Assembly: GCF_002135315.1 (NCBI RefSeq)
Contig: NZ_NEGA01000009.1
Coordinates: 1 to 64,000, forward strand
Direction: 5' to 3'
Length of the DNA stretch: 64,000 nucleotides
DNA from: Acinetobacter sp. ANC 3903
Lineage (GTDB): Bacteria > Pseudomonadota > Gammaproteobacteria > Pseudomonadales > Moraxellaceae
This document shows positions 48,101 to 55,172 of the stretch, piece after piece. The notes below the pieces were generated by a model. The model saw nothing but the letters and a program-made list of their open reading frames with translations. It was not told the origin of the DNA and did not search any database. Both the position numbers and the translations under genes were made by a program. Position 1 is the stretch's first letter. Every line of letters starts with the position of its first letter.

Positions 48101-49021
48101 TTAATCATCTTCCCAAATAGATTCAGGCAATTTTTCATATTCATTTCGACAGAATATACACTGATACACTCCTGATCTTTTATTTTTTTGAACAGTTCCC
48201 AAACAATCATCAATGTCCTTACTATCAAAATACTCAAATTCAGCCATTACCGATACACATTTCTTGCAATGGTCGCTATCAACAGATTTATCATAATTAA
48301 AAATTTCGTTAGCAACTTCTCGGGAACAAGAATAGATAGCCCCAGTCAATTCATAATGAACTTGAAGCATTTCAAAGATATCTCCAGATATTTCGTCTTT
48401 GTTAAAATCTACACCTCCTCCTGAGTGACTAGCTTTGTATCTGTATCGATGCCAGATCCAATTAGATCCCCCCTGATTTAATTCATTATGTGCATATACA
48501 ATTCCTTTAAATATTATTTCAGGATTTATGTCTGAGCTTTTATCTACAGTATGCATGAATTTATTTCGTAGTATCCGTATATCCTCGTACCACTTTTTAA
48601 ATTTTGGGCTTATTTGCTTATCACCAAATACTTCATAAACTTTTATCAAATCTTGAGCATCAATAGAGTGGAATTGGGTAAATGATCTAATCCCATTTTC
48701 ATCTGCTTTAGGAATATTTTTAGTACTTCCAGTTATTAATAAGTAAGGCGAAATATCAGCAATCAAACCTTTAAGCTTGAATTCCACTGACTGTAATACT
48801 AGTGTCAAGGCAGATATAAGCTTTGGTCTTGCATGGTGCCAATATTGATCCAAGCCGTAGACAACCTTATCAGTAAAGTATTCTGAAGATAAATAAAATT
48901 GATTTGTCGAATCTAGTTTATAGTATTCATGGGCTAAATTTGATATTTTTTCCCAAGCCTCATTTACCATATCATCAGCTGAGGAGTAAAAGTCCTCTTT
49001 AGTTGGTATATCTATAATCAT
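48101..49021 (-). CDS. HEPN-like protein with C-terminal zinc finger (possible defence cargo)
   Basis: A 306-aa soluble protein. A helical region around 130-170 holds YEDIRILRNKFMHTVDK: Arg152 and His157 form RNxxxH, the active motif of HEPN ribonuclease domains. The C-terminus carries two CxxC pairs (Cys252/Cys255 and Cys288/Cys291), likely one zinc site. It is the gene farthest from the integrase, where such elements often carry defence or toxin genes. The start is the first ATG at 49021, with no clear ribosome site. No antitoxin is evident unless it is the neighbouring lipoprotein (unlikely). Function inferred, not known. Confidence 0.62.
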   Translation of the reverse strand: MIIDIPTKEDFYSSADDMVNEAWEKISNLAHEYYKLDSTNQFYLSSEYFTDKVVYGLDQYWHHARPKLISALTLVLQSVEFKLKGLIADISPYLLITGSTKNIPKADENGIRSFTQFHSIDAQDLIKVYEVFGDKQISPKFKKWYEDIRILRNKFMHTVDKSSDINPEIIFKGIVYAHNELNQGGSNWIWHRYRYKASHSGGGVDFNKDEISGDIFEMLQVHYELTGAIYSCSREVANEIFNYDKSVDSDHCKKCVSVMAEFEYFDSKDIDDCLGTVQKNKRSGVYQCIFCRNEYEKLPESIWEDD

Positions 49022-49086
49022 TTTTCACAACAGTCCATTCTTAAACAAAAAAGCATGCTTTTAAAATTCCTTATCTGCGATTCGGG

Positions 49087-49524
49087 TTAATTAACCTTGA
49101 TTAATTGTAAGGCTTCATTGACCGAAAGAGTCGAAGCAATTCTATAAGTGTGCTGAGAGTTTGGCTCTAAATTGATCATTTCTTCAACTTGAGAATATGG
49201 GCAAAATGATGAGGCAGCCAAATCAACTTTGATTTCGTACTCTTGAGGGCTTAAGTAAACCGTTGCCCGCTCATTCGGTTTCAAGGCAAAGACTTTTTTA
49301 TTATTTATATACACTCGGTGAATACAGGCTGCGCCCCAAATTCCGCCATCTCTAATAATTGTAACGGGTGTGTTACGTTCGTCTGTCTTGATGAAATAGT
49401 CTTTCGAGTACATTCGCTCTGAACTGACTCCTTTAGCGCTACTTGAAGCCGTTGGAGTTGTCGCACAACCGCTAATGATAAGAATAGAGAACGACACAAA
49501 GCCGACACATAATAGTTTTTTCAT
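49087..49524 (-). CDS. Lipoprotein carried by the proB element
   Basis: A 145-aa protein with a lipoprotein signal (MKKLLCVGFVSFSILIISGC; Cys20 is lipidated). The mature part has FALKPNERATVYLSPQEYEIKV, the kind of beta-strand-rich domain seen in small lipoproteins whose C-terminus resembles DUF2846-type proteins. Two more cysteines follow (AACIHRV, SSFCPYS). A CAGGG ribosome site precedes the ATG. It could alter the cell surface, for example as an exclusion factor, but this is a guess. Confidence 0.65.
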   Translation of the reverse strand: MKKLLCVGFVSFSILIISGCATTPTASSSAKGVSSERMYSKDYFIKTDERNTPVTIIRDGGIWGAACIHRVYINNKKVFALKPNERATVYLSPQEYEIKVDLAASSFCPYSQVEEMINLEPNSQHTYRIASTLSVNEALQLIKVN

Positions 49525-49746
49525 TGTTGTTTACCCTGATTTGTTATTTGAAAGAGATTTGTCCAAGATAGCCGCGCAATAGCGGTCTGCTTCGCTCTGG
49601 TTTGCTTCACACTGCATTTAAATTCTAAAAACAATAAATCCTACATCCGCGTAATTAAAACCAACTACGGGGCAAATGGGAGCAATACCGCTTGAGACAA
49701 GGCTAATTGAAAATAGGCTCACGCATTACACGCGCTATACCCTGAG

Positions 49747-49779
49747 CAAAAGGCGAATTTTCTAGGACTTCGCCTTTTG
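49747..49779 (-). terminator. Terminator after the 52-aa gene
   Basis: AAAAGGCGAA and TTCGCCTTTT form a 10-bp stem with an 11-base loop. It lies 11 bases past the stop of the small gene. Confidence 0.8.
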
Positions 49780-49789
49780 TGATTAAAGC

Positions 49790-49948
49790 TTATTCGCTAA
49801 CTAGCAAATACTCACCGCTTGCACTTTGAATGATTGTTCCCTGTGTTGACTTGAGAACAGTCATTGAGGTTGAGTTGATGGAGTCATCTTTCACCGCTGT
49901 ATTTGCTAAGGTGATGAATTGTTCTTCGGTTAATTGCGTTACTGTCAT
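49790..49948 (-). CDS. Small 52-residue protein in the proB element
   Basis: A 52-codon gene with an ATG at 49948, GGA ribosome site at normal spacing, and a stop TAA at 49790-49792, followed by a strong terminator. The protein begins MTVTQLTEEQFITLANTAV and ends in GEYLLVSE; it has no cysteine, signal or membrane segment. The set of ribosome site, uninterrupted frame and dedicated terminator supports a real gene. It resembles no family I know. A regulator or a bacteriocin-like peptide are among the possibilities. Confidence 0.6.
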   Translation of the reverse strand: MTVTQLTEEQFITLANTAVKDDSINSTSMTVLKSTQGTIIQSASGEYLLVSE

Positions 49949-50353
49949 GATTTTTTCCGATTTAGCGTTTAAGTTAGTATTGGCTGTCTTGTAACCAATG
50001 CTATCAATAAAAGTTTGTTAAGCGGTGACTTAACATGTTGATTTAGTGATCAATTGGGTTGATCTTGTGATTGATTTTGTCGATTAAAAGAATGAAAGGT
50101 TTGAGTTAAATAAATTTCGACCAATTTTTTACTCTAATTCCCCCTTGTCATTGGTTCGTCAGTTCGGTTCGCTCACCTCCTCACCCTTTCTAAATGTAAT
50201 CGAGAACAATACCGTCGTTGTTACCGGTGTCACCCCTTATCGCCACACTTCTCTATCAAGGTTAAGATATGGATGTAAGTTAATAGGCAGACAACGGCGG
50301 TAATATTGCCCTTTGAGACTATCCCCTCAAGGCTTTTAGCTTTTTTTCCCTCT
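49949..50353. other. Non-coding region with repeats; candidate replication or transfer origin
   Basis: This stretch of about 400 bases has no gene. It holds GTTAAG-CGGTGA-CTTAAC (50017-50034, inverted repeat), GTTGATTTAGTGAT at 50037-50050 repeated as GTTGATCTTGTGAT at 50058-50071 (12 of 14 bases, 21-bp period), and ACCGTCGTTGT at 50211-50221 facing ACAACGGCGGT at 50291-50301 (one G-U), which could make a long-range stem. Lying beside the Rep-like gene, it may be the double-strand origin or oriT of the element. Confidence 0.4.
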
Positions 50354-50373
50354 AAAAAAAGTGCGTACTTTTT
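50354..50373 (-). terminator. Terminator of the Rep-like gene
   Basis: AAAAAGT and ACTTTTT around a 4-base loop, with T residues following on the minus strand; it lies just past the stop at 50380. Confidence 0.6.
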
Positions 50374-50379
50374 GCGAAG

Positions 50380-51594
50380 TCACTCTTTAAAGTTTCTCTT
50401 GAGGTCACTTACTTTTCGGCTGATTGCTTTGTTCAATTCACCATTTTTAACAACCGCTTGATTGAAGTTGCGCTTGTGTCTACTTCTGCTGTAATGTTCT
50501 TTCGTCCGTTTACCGAACGTCTCCACAGACTGCCGATAAAGTTTTTTGTCGTCTGCCGTTGCACTTTCGCCGAGCCGTGTAAACTTCAAGCGATTAAAAG
50601 CGCATTGAATGATTTCCGGCAAGTTACTTAAGCTGTCATTCACTCCAAGTTCTGAAACGGCGCAATTCACTTCTGTTCTAGCCCGATGCTCGCTCTCAGG
50701 AAGGTTTACGCCTCTGTCTGTTGTTTTATTATACGACCGGTAATTAGTATGGGCATCTCTATGATTCACACCAATGCAATAACCTTCATCTAGTTTGTTG
50801 ATGAGTTCTAGTGGTGACTTTGGTACTTTCTGAAATTCACCTTTGTATTTATATACGCGCTGGTTGTTTGAACTTTCAACATAAGCAAGCGATTTATACA
50901 GGGCAATAAGTAATGCTTTGTGTTTAGCGTTGTAGAAGTCGAGCGAAGCCTCTATACGGGCGATTTTTACGCTATCGTAATCAACCCCGTAATGCTTCAG
51001 GCAATTGATGATCGCTTTCAAATCTCGTTTTGATCTGATGTCATGGACTCTAATCGTAAATACTTTGCCTGATTGCTCAATGTCTCTTTCGTCACTTTTG
51101 ATGTAATACCGCGTGCCTGTCTTTGCGGTTAAATATTTCTTGATATGGCTTCGAGTAGTCGGCCTGTTTACTTCAAACTGTAGAGTCAAGAAGTCAATTA
51201 CCGATTTAATTTCAATGCCCATCGCTTCAAAATCGTAGCTGTGAATATCGCTATAAATCTCGGTTTCCCAGTCATCCGCACGCTTCGCATTGTCTGCATA
51301 GCGTTGGCGTAGGTTTAGCAGGTCTTTGCTTGATGTTCGGGGCGATACGGTGATGATGTCTCGCTCATCTGCGAGCGATTCCAAAAGCAATTGGTCAAGT
51401 TCATTATCAAGCTGTGCCATTAATAGCTCTTGAGCATTACCGCCACAGCTTAAGGCTTTACTCATTGATGATGTAACTAAATCGCGGCCAGCGTATAGGC
51501 TATCTAATTTGTGAAGCGTTTCTGTTTCGCTTTCATAAGCCAAATTGACGTACTTGAGTGAAGCAGTATAATCAGGGGGGTAAATTGCGTTCAT
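50380..51594 (-). CDS. Putative replication initiator (Rep_trans-like)
   Basis: A 404-aa protein. Two segments match the pattern of the Rep_trans/inovirus replication initiator family: IARIEASLDFYN (the RIDLALDFF-type motif) and NYRSYNKTTDRG followed by EHRARTEV (the lRvYdK...RvEv-type motif). The first 130 residues and the basic C-terminal tail (KEHYSRSRHKRNF) are specific to this protein. Such proteins nick DNA at an origin for rolling-circle replication; relatives act as relaxases (MobT). ATG at 51594 is chosen for its ribosome site; an earlier ATG at 51618 is possible. The nicking tyrosine is not identified by me. Confidence 0.5.
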   Translation of the reverse strand: MNAIYPPDYTASLKYVNLAYESETETLHKLDSLYAGRDLVTSSMSKALSCGGNAQELLMAQLDNELDQLLLESLADERDIITVSPRTSSKDLLNLRQRYADNAKRADDWETEIYSDIHSYDFEAMGIEIKSVIDFLTLQFEVNRPTTRSHIKKYLTAKTGTRYYIKSDERDIEQSGKVFTIRVHDIRSKRDLKAIINCLKHYGVDYDSVKIARIEASLDFYNAKHKALLIALYKSLAYVESSNNQRVYKYKGEFQKVPKSPLELINKLDEGYCIGVNHRDAHTNYRSYNKTTDRGVNLPESEHRARTEVNCAVSELGVNDSLSNLPEIIQCAFNRLKFTRLGESATADDKKLYRQSVETFGKRTKEHYSRSRHKRNFNQAVVKNGELNKAISRKVSDLKRNFKE

Positions 51595-51616
51595 ATTTAA
51601 GCTCTGTATGACGTAC

Positions 51617-51649
51617 AACGGCGTTGTGGTTTGTGCCCGCAGCGCCGTT
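51617..51649 (-). promoter_or_regulatory. Hairpin in the leader of the Rep-like gene
   Basis: AACGGCG (51617-51623) and CGCCGTT (51643-51649) can pair. The hairpin lies 23 bases upstream of the Rep-like start on the minus strand. It may limit translation or act as an operator; copy control of replication initiators often works at this place. Confidence 0.4.
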
Positions 51650-51727
51650 TTTATTTATATAAATATTCCATCGAAAATTTGTTCGTCCGCTTCAATCAAG
51701 ACCGATTTTAAAGAAGGGACATACGCG

Positions 51728-51973
51728 CTAATAAGCACCTTGCCGTCGCTTGTAATAGCAAGTGTGGTACATAAGAGAGCCGTTTCTTATTTCACGCCCC
51801 GTACGCTCTATTAGACCCCGTTTAGCAAGGTGATTAATGCTGCATAAAACCGCTTGCTTAGTTGCGGTATAGCTCAGCGATTGCCGGAGCTGTGTAAGGT
51901 CGACTAATGAACCATCTAGATTGCCACTTTCAACCTTTTGCAATATCTCGACTTGTTTGGGAGTTAGCCTCAT
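51728..51973 (-). CDS. Winged-helix regulator
   Basis: An 81-aa protein (MRLTPKQVEILQKVESGNLDG) with a typical wHTH arrangement: QAVLCSINHLAKRGLIERTGR is the recognition helix and wing. Small MarR/IclR-like folds of this size occur in mobile elements. It lies directly upstream of the Rep-like gene and after a terminator, so it probably controls the replication genes or its own promoter. AGGAA precedes the ATG. Ligand unknown. Confidence 0.68.
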   Translation of the reverse strand: MRLTPKQVEILQKVESGNLDGSLVDLTQLRQSLSYTATKQAVLCSINHLAKRGLIERTGREIRNGSLMYHTCYYKRRQGAY

Positions 51974-51993
51974 CGTGATTGATTCCTAAATTA

Positions 51994-52024
51994 AAGGGGG
52001 CATTTTTAGTGCCCCCCCTTTTTA
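51994..52024 (-). terminator. Terminator between the integrase-side and Rep-side gene groups
   Basis: GGGGGC and GCCCCC form a strong GC stem; the T run on the plus strand is longer than on the minus strand, so both directions are possible. It splits the element into two transcription units. Confidence 0.6.
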
Positions 52025-52042
52025 ATATCCGTTCGTTTGTGG

Positions 52043-52270
52043 TTACATCAACTTGAGTTCTTTTAACGCTCTTATTTTTCGGTTGAGTTCGCGCTTGATG
52101 CCTGCATACTTAAGCTCAAAGCCCGCAACCTCGTAATGGTCAACGGCGTAACGACACGCTTCATCAATGCCCACCTCTGTCTTTAAATTAAAATCGCCAT
52201 CGTTTTCCTCAATGATATTCAATGCAATCTCGTTAATATCTTCATCACTTAGGCTATGGATTTGATTCAC
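52043..52270 (-). CDS. Small protein of unknown function
   Basis: A 75-aa protein, rich in acidic residues, mostly helical (MNQIHSLSDEDINEIALNI, then a basic C-terminus RELNRKIRALKEL). Its ATG overlaps the stop of the upstream gene by four bases, which indicates coupled translation. No family recognised. It may be a regulator partner because of its size and place. Confidence 0.55.
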   Translation of the reverse strand: MNQIHSLSDEDINEIALNIIEENDGDFNLKTEVGIDEACRYAVDHYEVAGFELKYAGIKRELNRKIRALKELKLM

Positions 52271-52497
52271 TTGATGATTTCCTTATGTGGTGTCAGAGTT
52301 ACACGTACAAACTCAAGTAAGGCAGCTTCGGTATATGCCAGCTTGCCATTTACAACATGGGTTGTGATTTTGTAACCGTTGCTCTGGTTTGCATGATGAC
52401 GGCTATTTTTAGTCAAAAATCCATACCATTTTTTAGCATTGCCTTTTAGATGACTTGCGAGCAATTCGGCTGCTTGCCATTGTGTCAGTAAATTCAT
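52267..52497 (-). CDS. Small DNA-binding-like protein
   Basis: A 76-aa protein starting MNLLTQWQAAELLASHLKGN. Its first 40 residues could form an HTH, followed by a basic segment (KKWYGFLTKNSRHHANQ). The start at 52497 is supported by GGGGA about ten bases upstream; the open frame extends 11 codons further. It sits between the AlpA-like gene and the 75-aa gene. Function unknown; a regulator role is suggested. Confidence 0.52.
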   Translation of the reverse strand: MNLLTQWQAAELLASHLKGNAKKWYGFLTKNSRHHANQSNGYKITTHVVNGKLAYTEAALLEFVRVTLTPHKEIIK

Positions 52498-52502
52498 CAC
52501 GG

Positions 52503-52787
52503 TTATTTCCCCGCCTGTGATTTGAGCCATTTTTCAACGTCGTCAAAATTCCAAACAGTCACCCCGTTCATTTTTATTGGCTTTGGGAATTTTTCTTCTC
52601 TAACCCAAGTCCATAGTGTCTTGGCAGTGATCGGCAATAAGCCATTACGTGCTGGCTGTTCACGCTTAACACAAACCTTGCCAACGTTTTCGCCTGTTTT
52701 AGTTATGTAGGTTCTTGCTGGCAATGCTTTGGATGAAGTTAAGTGCTTCACTTGTAAGAAGCTTGGCAGTTGTTGTGCAGCGTTCAT
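52503..52787 (-). CDS. AlpA-like regulator / excisionase
   Basis: A 94-aa protein. The C-terminal half (LLPITAKTLWTWVREEKFPKPIKMNG, then WNFDDVEKWLKSQ) is a MerR-like HTH of the AlpA family, used in phage satellites and genomic islands as excisionase or activator of integrase. The start at 52787 (MNAAQQLPSFLQVK) fits the family; the frame runs further upstream but through unlike residues. It is the most likely directionality factor of the element. Confidence 0.72.
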   Translation of the reverse strand: MNAAQQLPSFLQVKHLTSSKALPARTYITKTGENVGKVCVKREQPARNGLLPITAKTLWTWVREEKFPKPIKMNGVTVWNFDDVEKWLKSQAGK

Positions 52788-52818
52788 AATCGTGTCTCTA
52801 TGTGCTTGTATGTTGCGA

Positions 52819-53811
52819 TTATGAACATGCTTTAATTTTGAATATACGACCAAAATCCGAGTTGCTGAATAAATAATTTTGTCTATTGTCACACCCAAAT
52901 AAGACAGCAACGGCATCATTGATTAAAGTTCTGGATTGTTTTTGCTCATCTTTTGTTGGAGCCCCGATTTCGCCGCTCACATCCCTCATGCCCCACCCTC
53001 CACTCGGCTTTGCTTTATCTATCCAGCGTCCGACACTTCTTATAATTTTACTCTCCACCTCTGCGACTCCTTTATCGTTTTTAATTTTTTTGGAGTACCC
53101 CATTCCTCTAAGATTGTCGAGAATTGCTTTTGCCAACCCTGCTTTGGTTACAGCGGCATGATGCTCGGATGGAATGATGCCCATGATTTGAGTAGCAATG
53201 CGTAAGGTGTGACTCGCTGGGTCGCTATGTTCATCGATAACCTCAACTAGAACCGCTGACTTTGCTGTTGATTTGGCTATGTATACGCTCAATGAGTTAT
53301 CAGTGATCAGTAAGTCATCAACCGTAATTGTATATGATGCAAATGCGCCATCTTCCCTTTCAAACTCAAAGAAGCGTTTTGGCGATTTAAATAGCTGCCA
53401 ACCGTTCCTGTATTCTGATTCAATCTCACAAAGATAGTGATCACTAACGTCTTGCATCAAAAGCAACTCGCGTTGCTTGCCGTATAATCCCCGTGCAATC
53501 TGTACTCCTACTAGGTCTTTGGAGTTGTTCGCAATCGCACGAAATACAGCATCTTCGTGGTGATAGGATGGTGTTAGGTATAACTCCTCACTAAATTTAG
53601 CACCCCGCATTCCTATCAATTTCACTTCCGAGACCAGATCAAAGCGCTCGTCGTTGCTAATTATGCTCAAATGACAGTTGCCCGCCCACCATTTAAAACA
53701 TACTTGTAGCTCTCGCATTTCGCATAATCGCGCTATTTCACGGTACGTTAAAGTCTGGCCGGTTTTGGCTTTGATCGTTTTGATTGCCTCATCAATTTTC
53801 AGGTGTGCCAT
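52819..53811 (-). CDS. Protein of unknown function coupled to the integrase
   Basis: A 330-aa protein. The first 100 residues begin MAHLKIDEAIKTIKAKTGQ with an HTH-like opening (LTYREIARLCEM). In the middle, residues such as YKTEREDGAFASYTITVDDLL-like segments are seen (FEFEREDGAFASYTITVDDLL), and the C-terminus has SSGGWGMRDVSGEIG-type sequence (GGWGMRDVSGEIG). The start is two bases after the integrase stop, so they are translated together. I do not recognise the family. A regulator of integration or host protein binder are both possible. Confidence 0.6.
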   Translation of the reverse strand: MAHLKIDEAIKTIKAKTGQTLTYREIARLCEMRELQVCFKWWAGNCHLSIISNDERFDLVSEVKLIGMRGAKFSEELYLTPSYHHEDAVFRAIANNSKDLVGVQIARGLYGKQRELLLMQDVSDHYLCEIESEYRNGWQLFKSPKRFFEFEREDGAFASYTITVDDLLITDNSLSVYIAKSTAKSAVLVEVIDEHSDPASHTLRIATQIMGIIPSEHHAAVTKAGLAKAILDNLRGMGYSKKIKNDKGVAEVESKIIRSVGRWIDKAKPSGGWGMRDVSGEIGAPTKDEQKQSRTLINDAVAVLFGCDNRQNYLFSNSDFGRIFKIKACS

Positions 53812-53813
53812 AC

Positions 53814-54968
53814 CTATTGTGCCTTCTTGAATCTAATTACATTTGGTTCATCGGCTTGGTTAATTCTGTCGGCCAATTCTGTTGCGGTTGGGTTGTAATA
53901 CCGCATAAGTGTTTTTAAATCCTTGTGTCCCGTAACTTTGGCCAAGTCTTGAATCTGTAACTTTTGCGCTAAACGTGTAGTCGCTTCGTGTCGTGTATCG
54001 TGAAAAGTTAAGTTCTCTATTTTTAATTTCTCGGTTACAACCTGCCAAAAATATTGTGAAAGTGTATTTGCGCTTGTAAGCGTACAAACCGTTTCGCTAT
54101 TGAGGCCCCGCATTAGTTCTAGCATTTCTTTTGCTTTGGTCGAAAGAGGCACCTTTCTCGAAGTGCCGTTTTTCGTATCCGGTAGCAGTACATAGTCATC
54201 AAAGACATTCGCCCACGTCAGCCCTGTGATTTCACTTGCTCTCATAGCCGTTTCGATAGCAAATAAAAATGCCCAAGCGGTCTGCTGCTTTTTATTGATT
54301 GGCTGAAATGTTGGGTGGTAACTGAATGCTTTTAAAATCTGATCTATTTCCGCTTCGGAAATACGTCTCTCTCTACTCTCTGCCTGTCGAGGTTTAGCAA
54401 CATCCGTCAATGGTGATTCGGACATAATCCTTAATTCCTGTCGTGCGTAACGGAATACACCACCTAGAACACCTAAATCCCTTGCTACGGTTGATTCACT
54501 AACCTTTCTCAGTCTTTCATTCCTAAATTCGATCATATCCAACCGACTAAGCTCACTTACCGATTTAAGCATTAGCTTGGGAAAGTCACGAATGTAACTA
54601 TTAATAACGCTCTTTTCCTGTTTTGCGCCTTTGTGAGTAGGCGTAACTACTTCACGGTATCGCCCAAGTAACTCTCCAAAGTTCATGCTGACAAGTCGTT
54701 TCTGCTTGGCAAGTTTCTTTTCTTGATTGGGGTTGATTCCGTTAGCAAGCTGCGCCTTAATCGCATCCCGCTTCAACCGCGCATCTTTGATTGAAACAAT
54801 CGGGTACTCGCCCAAGGTTATAGTGCCTTTCTTTCCCTCAAAGGTATAAAGCACCTTCCATGACTTACGACCGGCCGGTGACGTAAAGATATAAAGCATA
54901 TCGCCATCACTAGTTTTGAACAGCTTATCCTTCGGCTTTAAAGCATCAATCTGTTGTTTGTTAAGCAT
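53814..54968 (-). CDS. Tyrosine recombinase with DUF4102 N-terminus (proB-element integrase)
   Basis: A 384-aa P4-type integrase. The DUF4102 arm-binding domain covers about residues 1-95 (LYIFTSPAGRKSWKVLY, LGEYPIVSIKDARLKRDAI). The catalytic set is complete: Arg in AMRASEITGL, Lys in DTKNGTSRKVP, HDTRHEATTR, GHKDLKTLM and Tyr in MRYYNPTATE. It lies next to the right attachment copy, reading away from proB, with a terminator and repeated AGGTTA motifs in front. It should integrate at the proB 3' end. Confidence 0.95.
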   Translation of the reverse strand: MLNKQQIDALKPKDKLFKTSDGDMLYIFTSPAGRKSWKVLYTFEGKKGTITLGEYPIVSIKDARLKRDAIKAQLANGINPNQEKKLAKQKRLVSMNFGELLGRYREVVTPTHKGAKQEKSVINSYIRDFPKLMLKSVSELSRLDMIEFRNERLRKVSESTVARDLGVLGGVFRYARQELRIMSESPLTDVAKPRQAESRERRISEAEIDQILKAFSYHPTFQPINKKQQTAWAFLFAIETAMRASEITGLTWANVFDDYVLLPDTKNGTSRKVPLSTKAKEMLELMRGLNSETVCTLTSANTLSQYFWQVVTEKLKIENLTFHDTRHEATTRLAQKLQIQDLAKVTGHKDLKTLMRYYNPTATELADRINQADEPNVIRFKKAQ

Positions 54969-54970
54969 GG

Positions 54971-55025
54971 AGGTTAATACCTGACAATAAAAAAGAGGTT
55001 AGACTAATAACCTCCAGTCTAACCT
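54971..55025. repeat. Repeated AGGTTA motifs upstream of integrase
   Basis: AGGTTA occurs at 54971-54976 and 54996-55001 and, reversed, at 55008-55013 and 55020-55025. The array lies between the integrase start and the attachment site. It may hold integrase or excisionase arm sites and may overlap the terminator. Confidence 0.4.
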
Positions 55026-55026
55026 C
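54989..55026 (-). terminator. Element-borne terminator between proB and the integrase
   Basis: GAGGTTAGACT (54995-55005) and AGTCTAACCTC (55016-55026) form an 11-bp perfect stem; on the minus strand six T follow (54989-54994). It replaces the displaced proB terminator and shields the integrase from proB read-through. Confidence 0.85.
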
Positions 55027-55146
55027 CCTCCTCATGGTGTTTCAATGTCTTTCCAAGTTATTGTAAAACACTCGTGAAACAGTAAAACCCATATACTTCA
55101 ATGCTTTTCAAACGAATTTCACATTTATCGTTGTTGTATGTTTTTC

Positions 55147-55172
55147 CTAATAGATCGCCATATGGTTACGAT
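55147..55172 (-). repeat. Right attachment site: element-borne proB 3' end
   Basis: The last eight sense codons' worth of proB (HRNHMAIY plus TAG). It differs from 47825-47850 at four positions, all third codon bases, so protein sequence is the same. The identical core is 55154-55164. Confidence 0.85.

Noticed and set aside
50380..51594. Conjugative relaxase with a full mobilisation module
   Set aside because: No coupling protein or second mob gene is present; only the Rep_trans-like protein is there, so relaxase activity stays a possibility, not a call.
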